Positions 53,280 to 62,975 of a stretch of 64,000 nt of DNA are shown here, in pieces. Every line of letters starts with the position of its first letter. The stretch's first letter is position 1. The stretch is from the NCBI GenBank assembly GCA_025210485.1, contig JAOARN010000046.1:1-64000 (forward strand), written 5' to 3'. Made by a program: the position numbers and the translations under genes. The stretch is from Marinifilaceae bacterium. Its GTDB lineage: Bacteria > Bacteroidota > Bacteroidia > Bacteroidales > Marinifilaceae. The notes below the pieces were generated by a model. It searched no databases and was not told the DNA's origin. It was given only the letters and a program-made list of their open reading frames with translations.

Positions 53280-53510
53280 GCTATTAAAATATAGTACCAT
53301 TGCAATAAATAAAGATTGTCGAATCAATACGAAACGATATGTTTAATTTAATTACAGCAATAAAAGTTCTTTGACATACTGAAAATAAAACGCTTAGCAA
53401 CTTGTCGAACTAAGCTCGTTTTTATACAAAAGATCATCGACGCATTTTGTGATGAATTTCTAGAATTTAAAAGCTTGGTATAAAGCTTTTTTTATATATT
53501 TTTGTGGCGA
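53280..53510 (+). promoter_or_regulatory. CRISPR leader
   Basis: The 231-bp AT-rich gap between cas2 and the first repeat. It holds a TTCTTTGACATA box (53367-53378) of the kind I recall in Bacteroidota CRISPR leaders, an inverted repeat GCTTAG/CTAAGC (53392-53397, 53410-53415) and a terminator-shaped hairpin at 53469-53490. A candidate promoter, CTTG (53474-53477), 19 nt, TATTTTTG (53497-53504), would start transcription at about the first repeat. Confidence 0.75.
53469..53493 (+). terminator. Terminator-like hairpin in the CRISPR leader
   Basis: 8-bp stem AAAAGCTT/AAGCTTTT (53469-53476 with 53483-53490), 6-nt loop, then more T. It ends 17-20 bp before repeat 1. It may end the cas operon transcript and shares bases with the -33 of the candidate array promoter. 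Confidence 0.5.
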
Positions 53511-56500
53511 CTCTTAATCAGACCATATTGGAATTGAAATGACAGATTATAAAATTTACTCCAAATGTCAGAAATCACTCTTAATCAGACCATATTGGAA
53601 TTGAAATGCCTCTGGCATCATATGTACTAATAGGGCTTTGTGTTTCTCTTAATCAGACCATATTGGAATTGAAATTCATGTGAACTAATAAAGCTTTGTG
53701 CTTGATTGTCCCGCTCTTAATCAGACCATATTGGAATTGAAATCTAGTTTAAACCCAGTAGTTAGAATGAGCAAAATGACTCTTAATCAGACCATATTGG
53801 AATTGAAATTATGTATTAGTTATTGTTTCTGTTACTCGAGTAAAGCCTCTTAATCAGACCATATTGGAATTGAAATTAATGTAATTTAATGGAACTGCAA
53901 GCTTTTCCTCTCCACTCTTAATCAGACCATATTGGAATTGAAATTCATGAATAAAGGGGCTTTCCACATACTCGAATTTTTACTCTTAATCAGACCATAT
54001 TGGAATTGAAATACTAAAACCTTTTTTAAACAAAAAAATAAGGAAAATACTCTTAATCAGACCATATAGGAATTGAAATGGTGCTAATTTTGTATTGAAG
54101 TGGGAATCTCTTGATGCTCTTAATCAGACCATATTGGAATTGAAATTGATGTAGAGAAGGGGATGAGTCTTAGGTTTAAGAACTCTTAATCAGACCATAT
54201 TGGAATTGAAATCTACAAAACTAATAAAAAAAAAGGTAGTTCCCCCAACTCTTAATCAGACCATATTGGAATTGAAATCTGCGTGGTGGCTCTAAAAGAT
54301 GATGAGGTTGATGTTCTCTTAATCAGACCATATTGTAATTGAAATTGGTGTAAGGAAAACATAGCCTTAAAAAGTATTTTAACTCTTAATCAGACCATAT
54401 TGGAATTGAAATGCTTTTGGTAAAGTAGGTATTAACTTTAAAAATAACTACTCTTAATCAGACCATATTGGAATTGAAATTCAATATTAAATAGCAAAAC
54501 AAATGGAAGCAATTACACTCTTAATCAGACCATATTGGAATTGAAATACTAAAAAAGCTTTGGAAGATGAGGGGCGTTCTTTTCACTCTTAATCAGACCA
54601 TATTGGAATTGAAATTTTTATTGGCAAATGCTTTAAGTTTGCTTATTATACTCTTAATCAGACCATATTGGAATTGAAATAATTTAACGCAAGCAAATCA
54701 GTTAGTTTTAAATACAGACTCTTAATCAGACCATATTGGAATTGAAATAGACAAAAAAAATATATGACTGAATTATTAGACGCTTCTCTTAATCAGACCA
54801 TATTGGAATTGAAATAAAGTTCTAGAAATAGAAGATAAGCTTGCATGCATACTCTTAATCAGACCATATTGGAATTGAAATAAGGCTATTTAATGTTTTG
54901 TCCTTGTCCTCTCCTACTCTTAATCAGACCATATTGGAATTGAAATTCAGGATTTATTAACTCAGACTTGATTTTATTATACAACTCTTAATCAGACCAT
55001 ATTGGAATTGAAATGAAAAATATGGTCTTTTATTCGAGGAACTTCCCTCACCCTCTTAATCAGACCATATTGGAATTGAAATTAAAGTATCAGAACAAAA
55101 GGGTAGATTGATCAGTAACTCTTAATCAGACCATATTGGAATTGAAATGTCTGTATAAACACCAACCTTAACGATTGTTTTTTTATCTCTTAATCAGACC
55201 ATATTGGAATTGAAATATTTTAAAACCCCCTATCTTTTTTACAACTTTCGCCTCTTAATCAGACCATATTGGAATTGAAATATAAAAGCTTTTTTGGTAC
55301 TTTTTTGATTTTATCATCCTCTTAATCAGACCATATTGGAATTGAAATAGATATTGATTGGGCGTGGCAAGCAGGGGCTTCTTTACTCTTAATCAGACCA
55401 TATTGGAATTGAAATTTATTTCTGTCGTTAGAATAACAAAATCTATCTAAACTCTTAATCAGACCATATTGGAATTGAAATTTGTATTAATATTAATTTA
55501 TGTGCGCAAGATTACAAACTCTTAATCAGACCATATTGGAATTGAAATTTTGCATTGTCTAAGATAACAGACAAAGACCCTGAACTCTTAATCAGACCAT
55601 ATTGGAATTGAAATTTACCTAGCACATCTACATTAATAATATCATACTCCCTCTCTTAATCAGACCATATTGGAATTGAAATAAATTCAAGCTGTTGGCT
55701 GTAATTATAAGCGAGTTAGCTCTTAATCAGACCATATTGGAATTGAAATTACTGAACAAAATGAATAAAAACACACTTATAGAAAGCTCTTAATCAGACC
55801 ATATTGGAATTGAAATAGGTGTACCTATATGTGTTTATAGTTGTGTTCAGGTCCTCTTAATCAGACCATATTGGAATTGAAATAATAGGAGAAGTGCTCC
55901 AATAGGAAAAATTGAAAATACTCTTAATCAGACCATATTGGAATTGAAATAAATCAACCCCTATGCCTTGAATGTGAGGGCTAATATCTCTTAATCAGAC
56001 CATATTGGAATTGAAATTCCTCAGGAATTAAGCAGTCTGCGTATTTATCAATATCTCTTAATCAGACCATATTGGAATTGAAATTTGTATTAATATTAAT
56101 TTATGTGCGCAAGATTACAAACTCTTAATCAGACCATATTGGAATTGAAATAGAAGAATTGATTATAAGTAAGTTAGGTGTTGATTTTCCTCTTAATCAG
56201 ACCATATTGGAATTGAAATACATTAACGGCTTTAACTTTTAAGTTTTCACATAACTCTTAATCAGACCATATTGGAATTGAAATAAGTATAACAAATCAC
56301 CATTGACCAAATGTACTTTACCTCTTAATCAGACCATATTGGAATTGAAATTAGAAATTAACGATGTATTTCACAACGAAGGATTATTACTCTTAATCAG
56401 ACCATATTGGAATTGAAATTACTGTAAATTATTGTCAGAATATAAAGAATATAAAACTCTTAATCAGACCATATTGGAATTGAAATGTATCTGCATTGTT

Positions 56501-58767
56501 AAATCTGTTAACATACTTTTTCTCTTAATCAGACCATATTGGAATTGAAATATTTCCTTGTACTCCTCTGTACTTAAATACTTTCTGTCTCTTAATCAGA
56601 CCATATTGGAATTGAAATTCGCAATCGCTCGGTGTGTTGGCTTTATTTCGATTTTCTCTTAATCAGACCATATTGGAATTGAAATTTATCAAACGAGAAA
56701 GCCACTAAATCAATATTTTTGTCTCTTAATCAGACCATATTGGAATTGAAATGTATTGGTATTAATTATTAACTGATGCAAATGTAAGTCTCTTAATCAG
56801 ACCATATTGGAATTGAAATCTTGATTAAGAACAAAACCGCCCGCAATTGCTATTGCCTCTTAATCAGACCATATTGGAATTGAAATTAGTCAGAACGAAA
56901 AGAACAATCAATTTGAAGAATACAACTCTTAATCAGACCATATTGGAATTGAAATAAATAAAATTCACTTTAACTTCGCTCCGCGGGGGACTCTTAATCA
57001 GACCATATTGGAATTGAAATAAGAACAATAACAAACAATAGGGGGCTTTTGCCCTCCTCTTAATCAGACCATATTGGAATTGAAATCAGCTTTTTAGACT
57101 TCTTTTAAAAGTAGCTGCTGTCGCCTCTTAATCAGACCATATTGGAATTGAAATCATAAAGGTGAAGAACCTTTTGTAACATTTTCAATAACTCTTAATC
57201 AGACCATATTGGAATTGAAATAGATAAAACGGGTGAACATAAGTTACATGGTATTAACCTCTTAATCAGACCATATTGGAATTGAAATAAATCATGTCGG
57301 ACAATTGAAGTATAATGATTTAATACTCTTAATCAGACCATATTGGAATTGAAATTCATGTTGTAAAATCTGCGGTAGGTCAAAAGGTTGCTCTTAATCA
57401 GACCATATTGGAATTGAAATAAATTAAACAAAGGTACAATAACTAATTCTGCTGTTACTCTTAATCAGACCATATTGGAATTGAAATCGGAATGTAAGAG
57501 CGTGTTTATTAGACAATTACTATCACCTCTTAATCAGACCATATTGGAATTGAAATTGCTTCGCTGTATTTTGTTATCAACTCATAAGCTTTTCCTCTTA
57601 ATCAGACCATATTGGAATTGAAATTTAGAAAATAAAATATGTCATTACAAGAAAACATAAACTCTTAATCACACCATATTGGAATTGAAATTTTAATCCG
57701 TCCAGTTTAGCAAAGTTAGAGGTATCGACTCTTAATCACACCATATTGGAATTGAAATAAGAATCACAAGTTTTATGTAGATAATAAAGGTTGTTACTCT
57801 TAATCAGACCATATTGGAATTGAAATTCATATCTACTTGATAATTTCTACAGTCCACAATACTCTCTTAATCAGACCATATTGGAATTGAAATGAGAAAA
57901 AAAATGACATAAAAACGCTTGATGTTGAACAACTCTTAATCAGACCATATTGGAATTGAAATTTAAATAATACAACCAAATCAATATCCTTTTTTGGATT
58001 TCTCTTAATCAGACCATATTGGAATTGAAATCCTAAAGACTCCTTTTATGTTTTTAGTGCGAGCGACACTCTTAATCAGACCATATTGGAATTGAAATAG
58101 GGCATGAAACTTTTATAACCTCTGTACCCGCAGAATCTCTTAATCAGACCATATTGGAATTGAAATACAGTCCCAATAACATACTTAACGCCATCCTCAA
58201 CCTCTTAATCAGACCATATTGGAATTGAAATTAAACAAGTTTTCTCTCAGTTTAAAAAATCTGATTGTACTCTTAATCAGACCATATTGGAATTGAAATT
58301 AATTTCCCTGAGTTTGGTTATAAGTTTCCTGATAGACTCTTAATCAGACCATATTGGAATTGAAATAGTAGTTAAAAGTATAAATTTTCTTAAATTTGAA
58401 TTCCTCTTAATCAGACCATATTGGAATTGAAATTTATCCGAAAAAGTACGACCAAGCCATTTTTTTAGATTCTCTTAATCAGACCATATTGGAATTGAAA
58501 TTTACTATAATCTGACATTATATATTCTGACAAAGAGACTCTTAATCAGACCATATTGGAATTGAAATAAGCTTCTTATAACAGTATTTGTAATATGTTC
58601 AACATCATCTTAATCAGACCATATTGGAATTGAAATATTGTTAAATCATCTTTAAAAATCTCTATCCAAGAGCTCTTAATCAGACCATATTGGAATTGAA
58701 ATAAAGTTGAAAAATCTTTATTAGGGGCTTGATTTTGCTCTTAATCAGACCATATTGGAATTGAAAT
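53511..58767 (+). CRISPR. CRISPR array, 79 repeats and 78 spacers, type I-B
   Basis: I counted 79 copies of a 30-bp repeat (beginning CTCTTAATCAGACC and ending TTGGAATTGAAAT) at a mean period of 67 bp, with spacers of 35-39 nt. The ATTGAAAT end is typical of type I-B. The leader lies next to cas2, so the left end is the newest. Repeat variants are few: repeat 9 (54050, T to A), repeat 13 (54316, G to T), repeats 63 and 64 (57662 and 57729, same G to C) and repeat 77 (58607, first base A). Spacer 30 (55482-55518) equals spacer 39 (56085-56121). Spacers 2 and 3 share a core. Confidence 0.98.
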
Positions 58768-58777
58768 TTATAATATA

Positions 58778-58858
58778 TTTACAGAATTGCTGAATTATTA
58801 GAATTTACATAATATAGTTGTCGCTTTTTAATCCCTCATATAAGGTCTGTATTTATCT
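58778..58858 (-). pseudogene. Decayed inverted copy of the GxxExxY 3' end
   Basis: On the minus strand this stretch aligns with 51856-51936 (end of the GxxExxY gene plus the spacer before cas1) at roughly 85-90% identity by eye. Shared blocks include ACAGACCTT, GAGGGATT, AAAAAGCGACAA and TATTATGTAAATT. The encoded tail reads KYRPYMRD then stop, against KYRPSRRD then stop. The copy begins about 10 bp beyond the last CRISPR repeat. Upstream coding sequence is no longer recognisable. Confidence 0.75.
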
Positions 58859-58915
58859 TTTTTTGCTTTATCTGTTTAATTTCTTTTAATTACACTATGT
58901 TGTAATTTATCTTAA

Positions 58916-58969
58916 TGTAAGGTATGTGAAAATAACTTTTAAGAAACACACTATATCGCATACCTTACA
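58916..58969 (-). terminator. 11-bp inverted repeat after the SDR gene
   Basis: Perfect repeat TGTAAGGTATG (58916-58926) and its complement (58959-58969), 32 nt apart, just beyond the SDR stop at 58980. It may act as a terminator with a long loop or mark an old insertion boundary. Confidence 0.45.
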
Positions 58970-58979
58970 ATACTTTTGT

Positions 58980-59795
58980 TTAAAGACCCATTTGTTCAAT
59001 AATCATTTCATTAAACTGAATATCATTCATTTGTTCACGAGCTGCTAAAATCTGCTCACAATCTGCACCAACGGGATATCTTAATTTTTTTGAGCCATCG
59101 GTTGCGGCAAGATAGGTTATATTTGCCACGTCTTGAGGATCTTGTTCTGTCCCTAGCATTTTTGCAGAAGCTTTAAGAAAAGCATTGAATTTAGGTTTGT
59201 AGGCATTTCCATCTTTCATTTCTACCCAATCTAATGAGCGTGTTGCAAAATCAGTATTATATGCTCCTGGTTCAATTAATTTTAGCTTAATTCCAAATGG
59301 ATTTAATTCATACTGTAAAGATTCAGTTAAACCCTCTACGGCAAATTTGGTTGCATGATACATTGAAAGGTATGGGAAAACAACTCTACCTCCTACTGAA
59401 GAAAAATTTATGATAACACCTTCTCGATTACTCCTAAAGTGCGGTAAAACAGCTTTAGTTACATTAACTAGTCCAAAATAGTTAACTTCCATTTGTTTTC
59501 TGACCTGTTCTTCTGTGGCATCTTCTATCGGACCATAAATTCCGAATCCTGCATTGTTTACAAGTATATCAATCTTGCCAAACTTTTCTATTCCTTCAGC
59601 AACTGATTTTAAAATAGAATCCTTGTTGGTAACATCTAGATGAGTTACGAATACATTTTCTAACTGATTCAGCTCTGTTTCTTTCTCTGGATTTCGCATA
59701 GTTGCAATTACATTCCAGCCTTGTTGATGGAATTTTTTTGAAATTAATTTTCCAAATCCTGAGCTTGTTCCCGTAATTAAAACTGTTTTTTTCAT
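58980..59795 (-). CDS. Short-chain dehydrogenase/reductase
   Basis: A classical 271-residue SDR. Cofactor motif TGTSSGFGKLISK, NNAGFGIYG, catalytic Ser in NFSSVGGRV, and YHATKFAVEGL (YxxxK). The C-terminus is typical of the large oxidoreductase group acting on small aldehydes or ketones, with no substrate clue. Monocistronic. Two 14-bp direct repeats 21 bp apart lie 65-100 bp before its ATG, suggesting control by a regulator that binds tandem half-sites, as AraC types do. Confidence 0.87.
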   Translation of the reverse strand: MKKTVLITGTSSGFGKLISKKFHQQGWNVIATMRNPEKETELNQLENVFVTHLDVTNKDSILKSVAEGIEKFGKIDILVNNAGFGIYGPIEDATEEQVRKQMEVNYFGLVNVTKAVLPHFRSNREGVIINFSSVGGRVVFPYLSMYHATKFAVEGLTESLQYELNPFGIKLKLIEPGAYNTDFATRSLDWVEMKDGNAYKPKFNAFLKASAKMLGTEQDPQDVANITYLAATDGSKKLRYPVGADCEQILAAREQMNDIQFNEMIIEQMGL

Positions 59796-60174
59796 CTTAT
59801 CGAATTTTTTTAAATTGTTAGTAAGACAAAAGTAGACAGATGACTTTACAAGAATTACAACTAATTACTGATTGATTAATACTAATTACTGATTATCCTA
59901 TACATATTGGATATCATTCTTAAGTCAGTAATTCCTACTTTTCCTAGACGTCTTCTTTTGGGGGATAAAGCAGTTGATGAATCTTATTCTTTTGTTTTAT
60001 AGGTTTTTGTGGTGAAAATTCGTTTTAGATATGTTTGACGTTTTTTGACCTTAATGATATTAGTATGTTTTTTTGATTCCGATATACTGAATTGCTATAA
60101 ATTTATTGCTGTTAAAATTAGCTAGTCGTTTTCTGAAAAGCTTATTCTCTATATATAAATAATGTATGTGGGAG
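59796..60174. other. Intergenic region with 14-bp direct repeats
   Basis: Contains ACTAATTACTGATT at 59860-59873 and again at 59881-59894, exactly 21 bp (two helical turns) apart, upstream of the SDR gene. The rest, to 60174, holds no gene that I can support. Confidence 0.6.
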
Positions 60175-61023
60175 TTAGTTATGTTTTGATTGATTCTTGG
60201 TATTAAAATAGATGGAATTTGATTCTTTGATATAATTGGCGATTTCTGGTTTTAGATTATAATTGTATTTTATGTTTAATGGGTTGATGTTGAATAGTTT
60301 CGTAGCAAAACAAACTGCTGTGATATAAGAGCCTATTGCACTTGGATGGCTTCCATCTGAACTCCACATTTCAGTTTTGATAAAAGGTATTTTGGTGTCA
60401 AAGTATAGTTTCTCCCAAATATCACCAATAGGCGCAATTTCTGCATTAGTCGCATCTGCATAACGCTGATAACCTTCTCTCAAAGCTTTATTATGTGATT
60501 TGAAATCGTATTCGTAAACTTTATCTGACACTATAGTGTAACCATCTCTTCTTCCCCATGTCTGGTAATACATGATTGTTGAATTTGGATTATTGTCATA
60601 TATTTTATTGGCTAAGGGCACTACAGCATATTCAATATTTCCATTCAAATTATCTATTGGCATACTAGGCGTGACACTTTGATCTTGAATAATAACATAA
60701 TCCCATTTTTGTGATTCTATTTTTGATAAAGTGTTTGTATTTGTAATGTGCTCAAAAAGATGATATCCTCCAGGGGTTGACTGATCTTTCTCTATTTTAA
60801 TATTAAAATCCTTGGCAATTGAAGAAATAAGACTAGGTAAATCATTCACATATGTATAACTATTTCCAATAAATAATAGTTTATAAGATCTGTTAGGTAC
60901 TTCTGTATCTAATATAATATTGGGCTTGTCTTTTTCATTTTTAGGATTTTCGGTTTCGTTTTTTGCACATGATGAGATTGTAATCATAAATGATAAAAAC
61001 AATATTATTTTCGAAATATTCAT
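60175..61023 (-). CDS. SGNH/GDSL-type hydrolase lipoprotein
   Basis: A 282-residue lipoprotein (signal with lipobox ISSC, C19). The SGNH fold motifs are the nucleophile serine in LLFIGNSYTYVNDL, an oxyanion/Asn-Gln region near IIQDQSVTPS, and DGSHPSAIGSY carrying the Asp-His pair. It probably hydrolyses an ester on a carbohydrate or lipid at the cell surface; the exact substrate is unknown. The lipoprotein linker NETENPKNEKDKPN is acidic and lysine-rich. Single gene. Confidence 0.82.
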   Translation of the reverse strand: MNISKIILFLSFMITISSCAKNETENPKNEKDKPNIILDTEVPNRSYKLLFIGNSYTYVNDLPSLISSIAKDFNIKIEKDQSTPGGYHLFEHITNTNTLSKIESQKWDYVIIQDQSVTPSMPIDNLNGNIEYAVVPLANKIYDNNPNSTIMYYQTWGRRDGYTIVSDKVYEYDFKSHNKALREGYQRYADATNAEIAPIGDIWEKLYFDTKIPFIKTEMWSSDGSHPSAIGSYITAVCFATKLFNINPLNIKYNYNLKPEIANYIKESNSIYFNTKNQSKHN

Positions 61024-61511
61024 ATTTGTTCGTTTTTTTATGTATACTAAATAATGTTTTGGTATTTAACAAATTTAAGCTGTTATTAAAATTAGTGGCT
61101 GGAAATTTTAGCAATGTCTTGATGGATGTTGTCTTGCTTGTAAGTATAGTCCACTGTTTGATATATGTTAAAGAAATCCAAGCAAAAATCACACAAAAAA
61201 TTTACTTAAACAAATAGAGGACATAAATAATATATAGTACTTTTAGCTTAAAATAGTGGTGTGATTTTGGCTTAGAAAAATTAATTTAAATTTGTTTTCT
61301 AATAGCTAATATTAAACATATCTTCTATCTCTTAAATACAGTTAATTAGGCTTGAGTTTGACATCTTTGATATTATAATATAGGCAGTGAGATGTATGTT
61401 AAGTTCTGTGTTATAATTTCAATACTCCCAGAGTTAGATGTCTAGGAGTGGATTCTGAAAACCCAGCTTTGATGATGACAGAGGGGGAAAGTCCTGATTA
61501 AGTCAATTCGA
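61024..61511. other. AT-rich intergenic sequence
   Basis: Left part of a 786-bp gap between the SGNH gene and tatC. Short frames at 60990-61217 and 60941-61192 are chance or read through the SGNH start. No RNA gene was seen. The segment 61380-61510 is less AT-rich and could be decayed coding DNA, but I could not identify it. Confidence 0.35.
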
Positions 61512-61734
61512 CTACTGTTGATATCTATTTTTCAAAACTTTCACGATATGTTTCAATTTAAAACCTTTGGCTTTCAATGAAGCCAAATAGTGAAACATTA
61601 AGTCTGCTGCCTAATTCAGAAATAATCTATCATTATTTTCTTTCAACTCCGTAATAAACTCAACAACGTCTATTCCAAGTTTAAATCTATTCTATGACTC
61701 CTTTTTCTATTAATGGTGAGGGATGGGAGTTGTC
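61512..61734 (-). pseudogene. Decayed hisE/hisIE fragment (phosphoribosyl-ATP pyrophosphatase)
   Basis: On the minus strand, with one frameshift and several stops, the sequence follows the C-terminal domain of HisIE: LIEKGVIE near 61710, then KLGIDVVEFITELKENND, LFLN, stop, AADLMFHYLASLKAKGFKLK, HIVKVLKNRY and a natural stop at 61512. The family reads LFEKGINKIAQKVGEEAVE, KDNNDxLFLNEAADLLFHYL and LLQAKGF. The Glu codon of NEAADL has become TAG. The N-terminal HisI half is missing. This is a relic; a functional hisIE is presumably elsewhere. Confidence 0.72.
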
Positions 61735-61809
61735 ATAAATTTCAAAAAAATATTAAGGAGATAGCCACTTCTTTTTAGTTTGGTCTTATACATGCATAAA
61801 AAATAACAA

Positions 61810-62622
61810 TTAGTTGTAATAATTCTGAACATATAGTTTTTTCTTTTTATATGCTTTTTGCGATATAAATATTCCAGTTTCGTATAATATTCCTAATGGA
61901 AGACACACAATAATTTGACTGAAGATATCAGGTGGCGTTAGAAATGCTGATAGAAGTAAAAGAATAATAAAGGCGTGTTTTCTATATTTTTTCAGAATAT
62001 TAGGACTTACAATTTCTAATCTAGTTAATCCATAAATAATTATTGGTAGCTGAAACATAATTGCAGAGGATAAATTTATTGCACAAAAACTAGATATAAT
62101 AGATCTGATTTCTATTCTGTTAACTACATCAGAACTAACCGAATAATTAATTAAAAATCGAAAAGATAATGGGCATATAACATAATAACCAAATAGCAGT
62201 CCTACAAAAAACAAAGCACATGAAGATAAAATAATAATACGGCTGTATTTTTTTTCTTTTTTATAGAGTGCTGGTTTTATAAATGTCCAAATTTGATATA
62301 AGATAAACGGAAAACTAAGAAGAATACCAAATGTTACAATCACACTTATGTCTGTCATAAATTGACCAGCAAGTTTAGTATTTATTATTTCAAGTTTGTT
62401 GCTTATGTTGAATGTAAAAGAGTTGAATCCAAAGTATTCTAAAATTTGATTTGTTATAAAGTCTTTTTTGAATAAGCTGAATATAACTCTGCTAAAAAGA
62501 AAATTCGAAAAAAAACAGGATATCGCAGAGAATATTATAAAATAGATACTAGCTTTTAGAAGATGGATTCTTAATACACTAAGATGTTCGAGTAGTCCCA
62601 TTTTGTTTTTTTCTTGTTCCAT
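61810..62622 (-). CDS. tatC: Sec-independent (Tat) translocase subunit TatC
   Basis: The 270-residue, six-helix receptor subunit of the twin-arginine translocation system, which exports folded proteins across the inner membrane. The start MGLLEHLSVLRIHLLKA carries the conserved E-H-L of the TatC N-terminus; YQIWTFIKPALYKKEKKY matches the family motif, as does the SAFLTPPDIFSQIIVCLPL region near the C-terminus. An extra 20-25 residues between helices 1 and 2 are common in Bacteroidota. No tatA/B gene is adjacent. Confidence 0.92.
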   Translation of the reverse strand: MEQEKNKMGLLEHLSVLRIHLLKASIYFIIFSAISCFFSNFLFSRVIFSLFKKDFITNQILEYFGFNSFTFNISNKLEIINTKLAGQFMTDISVIVTFGILLSFPFILYQIWTFIKPALYKKEKKYSRIIILSSCALFFVGLLFGYYVICPLSFRFLINYSVSSDVVNRIEIRSIISSFCAINLSSAIMFQLPIIIYGLTRLEIVSPNILKKYRKHAFIILLLLSAFLTPPDIFSQIIVCLPLGILYETGIFISQKAYKKKKLYVQNYYN

Positions 62623-62975
62623 CTGTGAGTTTTTTTTAATCTAGTTTTATATCGAATATCGCTTTCATACTCAAATTTTAATAATTAAAGTCAGATCATA
62701 ACTCAAATTATTATATTAAGATAATAAAAAATGGAAGCATTTAAATAGAATTATTATGCAATATTTTTAATTTTGTCTAGACTGAAAAAAAACATATAAA
62801 ATAAATCATAAAATTATATTTTGATTTTAGGCTGTTGAGGCTTCTAAAATTTTAATTTACAATTATGTATATTTGTATTTAGTGTGCAATGAACATATAA
62901 TTGACAAATTATCATTATGATATTTTTTGAATTATTTTATACGAAAATCTTAAAACTAAATTAAATATTCTTAAA
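62623..62975. other. Divergent region between tatC and the peptidase gene
   Basis: AT-rich promoter region. TATATTTG at 62868-62875 could be the -7 box of the plus-strand peptidase gene, but no matching -33 TTTG was found at the right distance. No RNA gene was seen. Confidence 0.4.

Noticed and set aside
53280-53510. Possible degenerate repeat or tracrRNA-like sequence in the leader
   Set aside because: No stretch matching the repeat was found there, and type I-B needs no tracrRNA.
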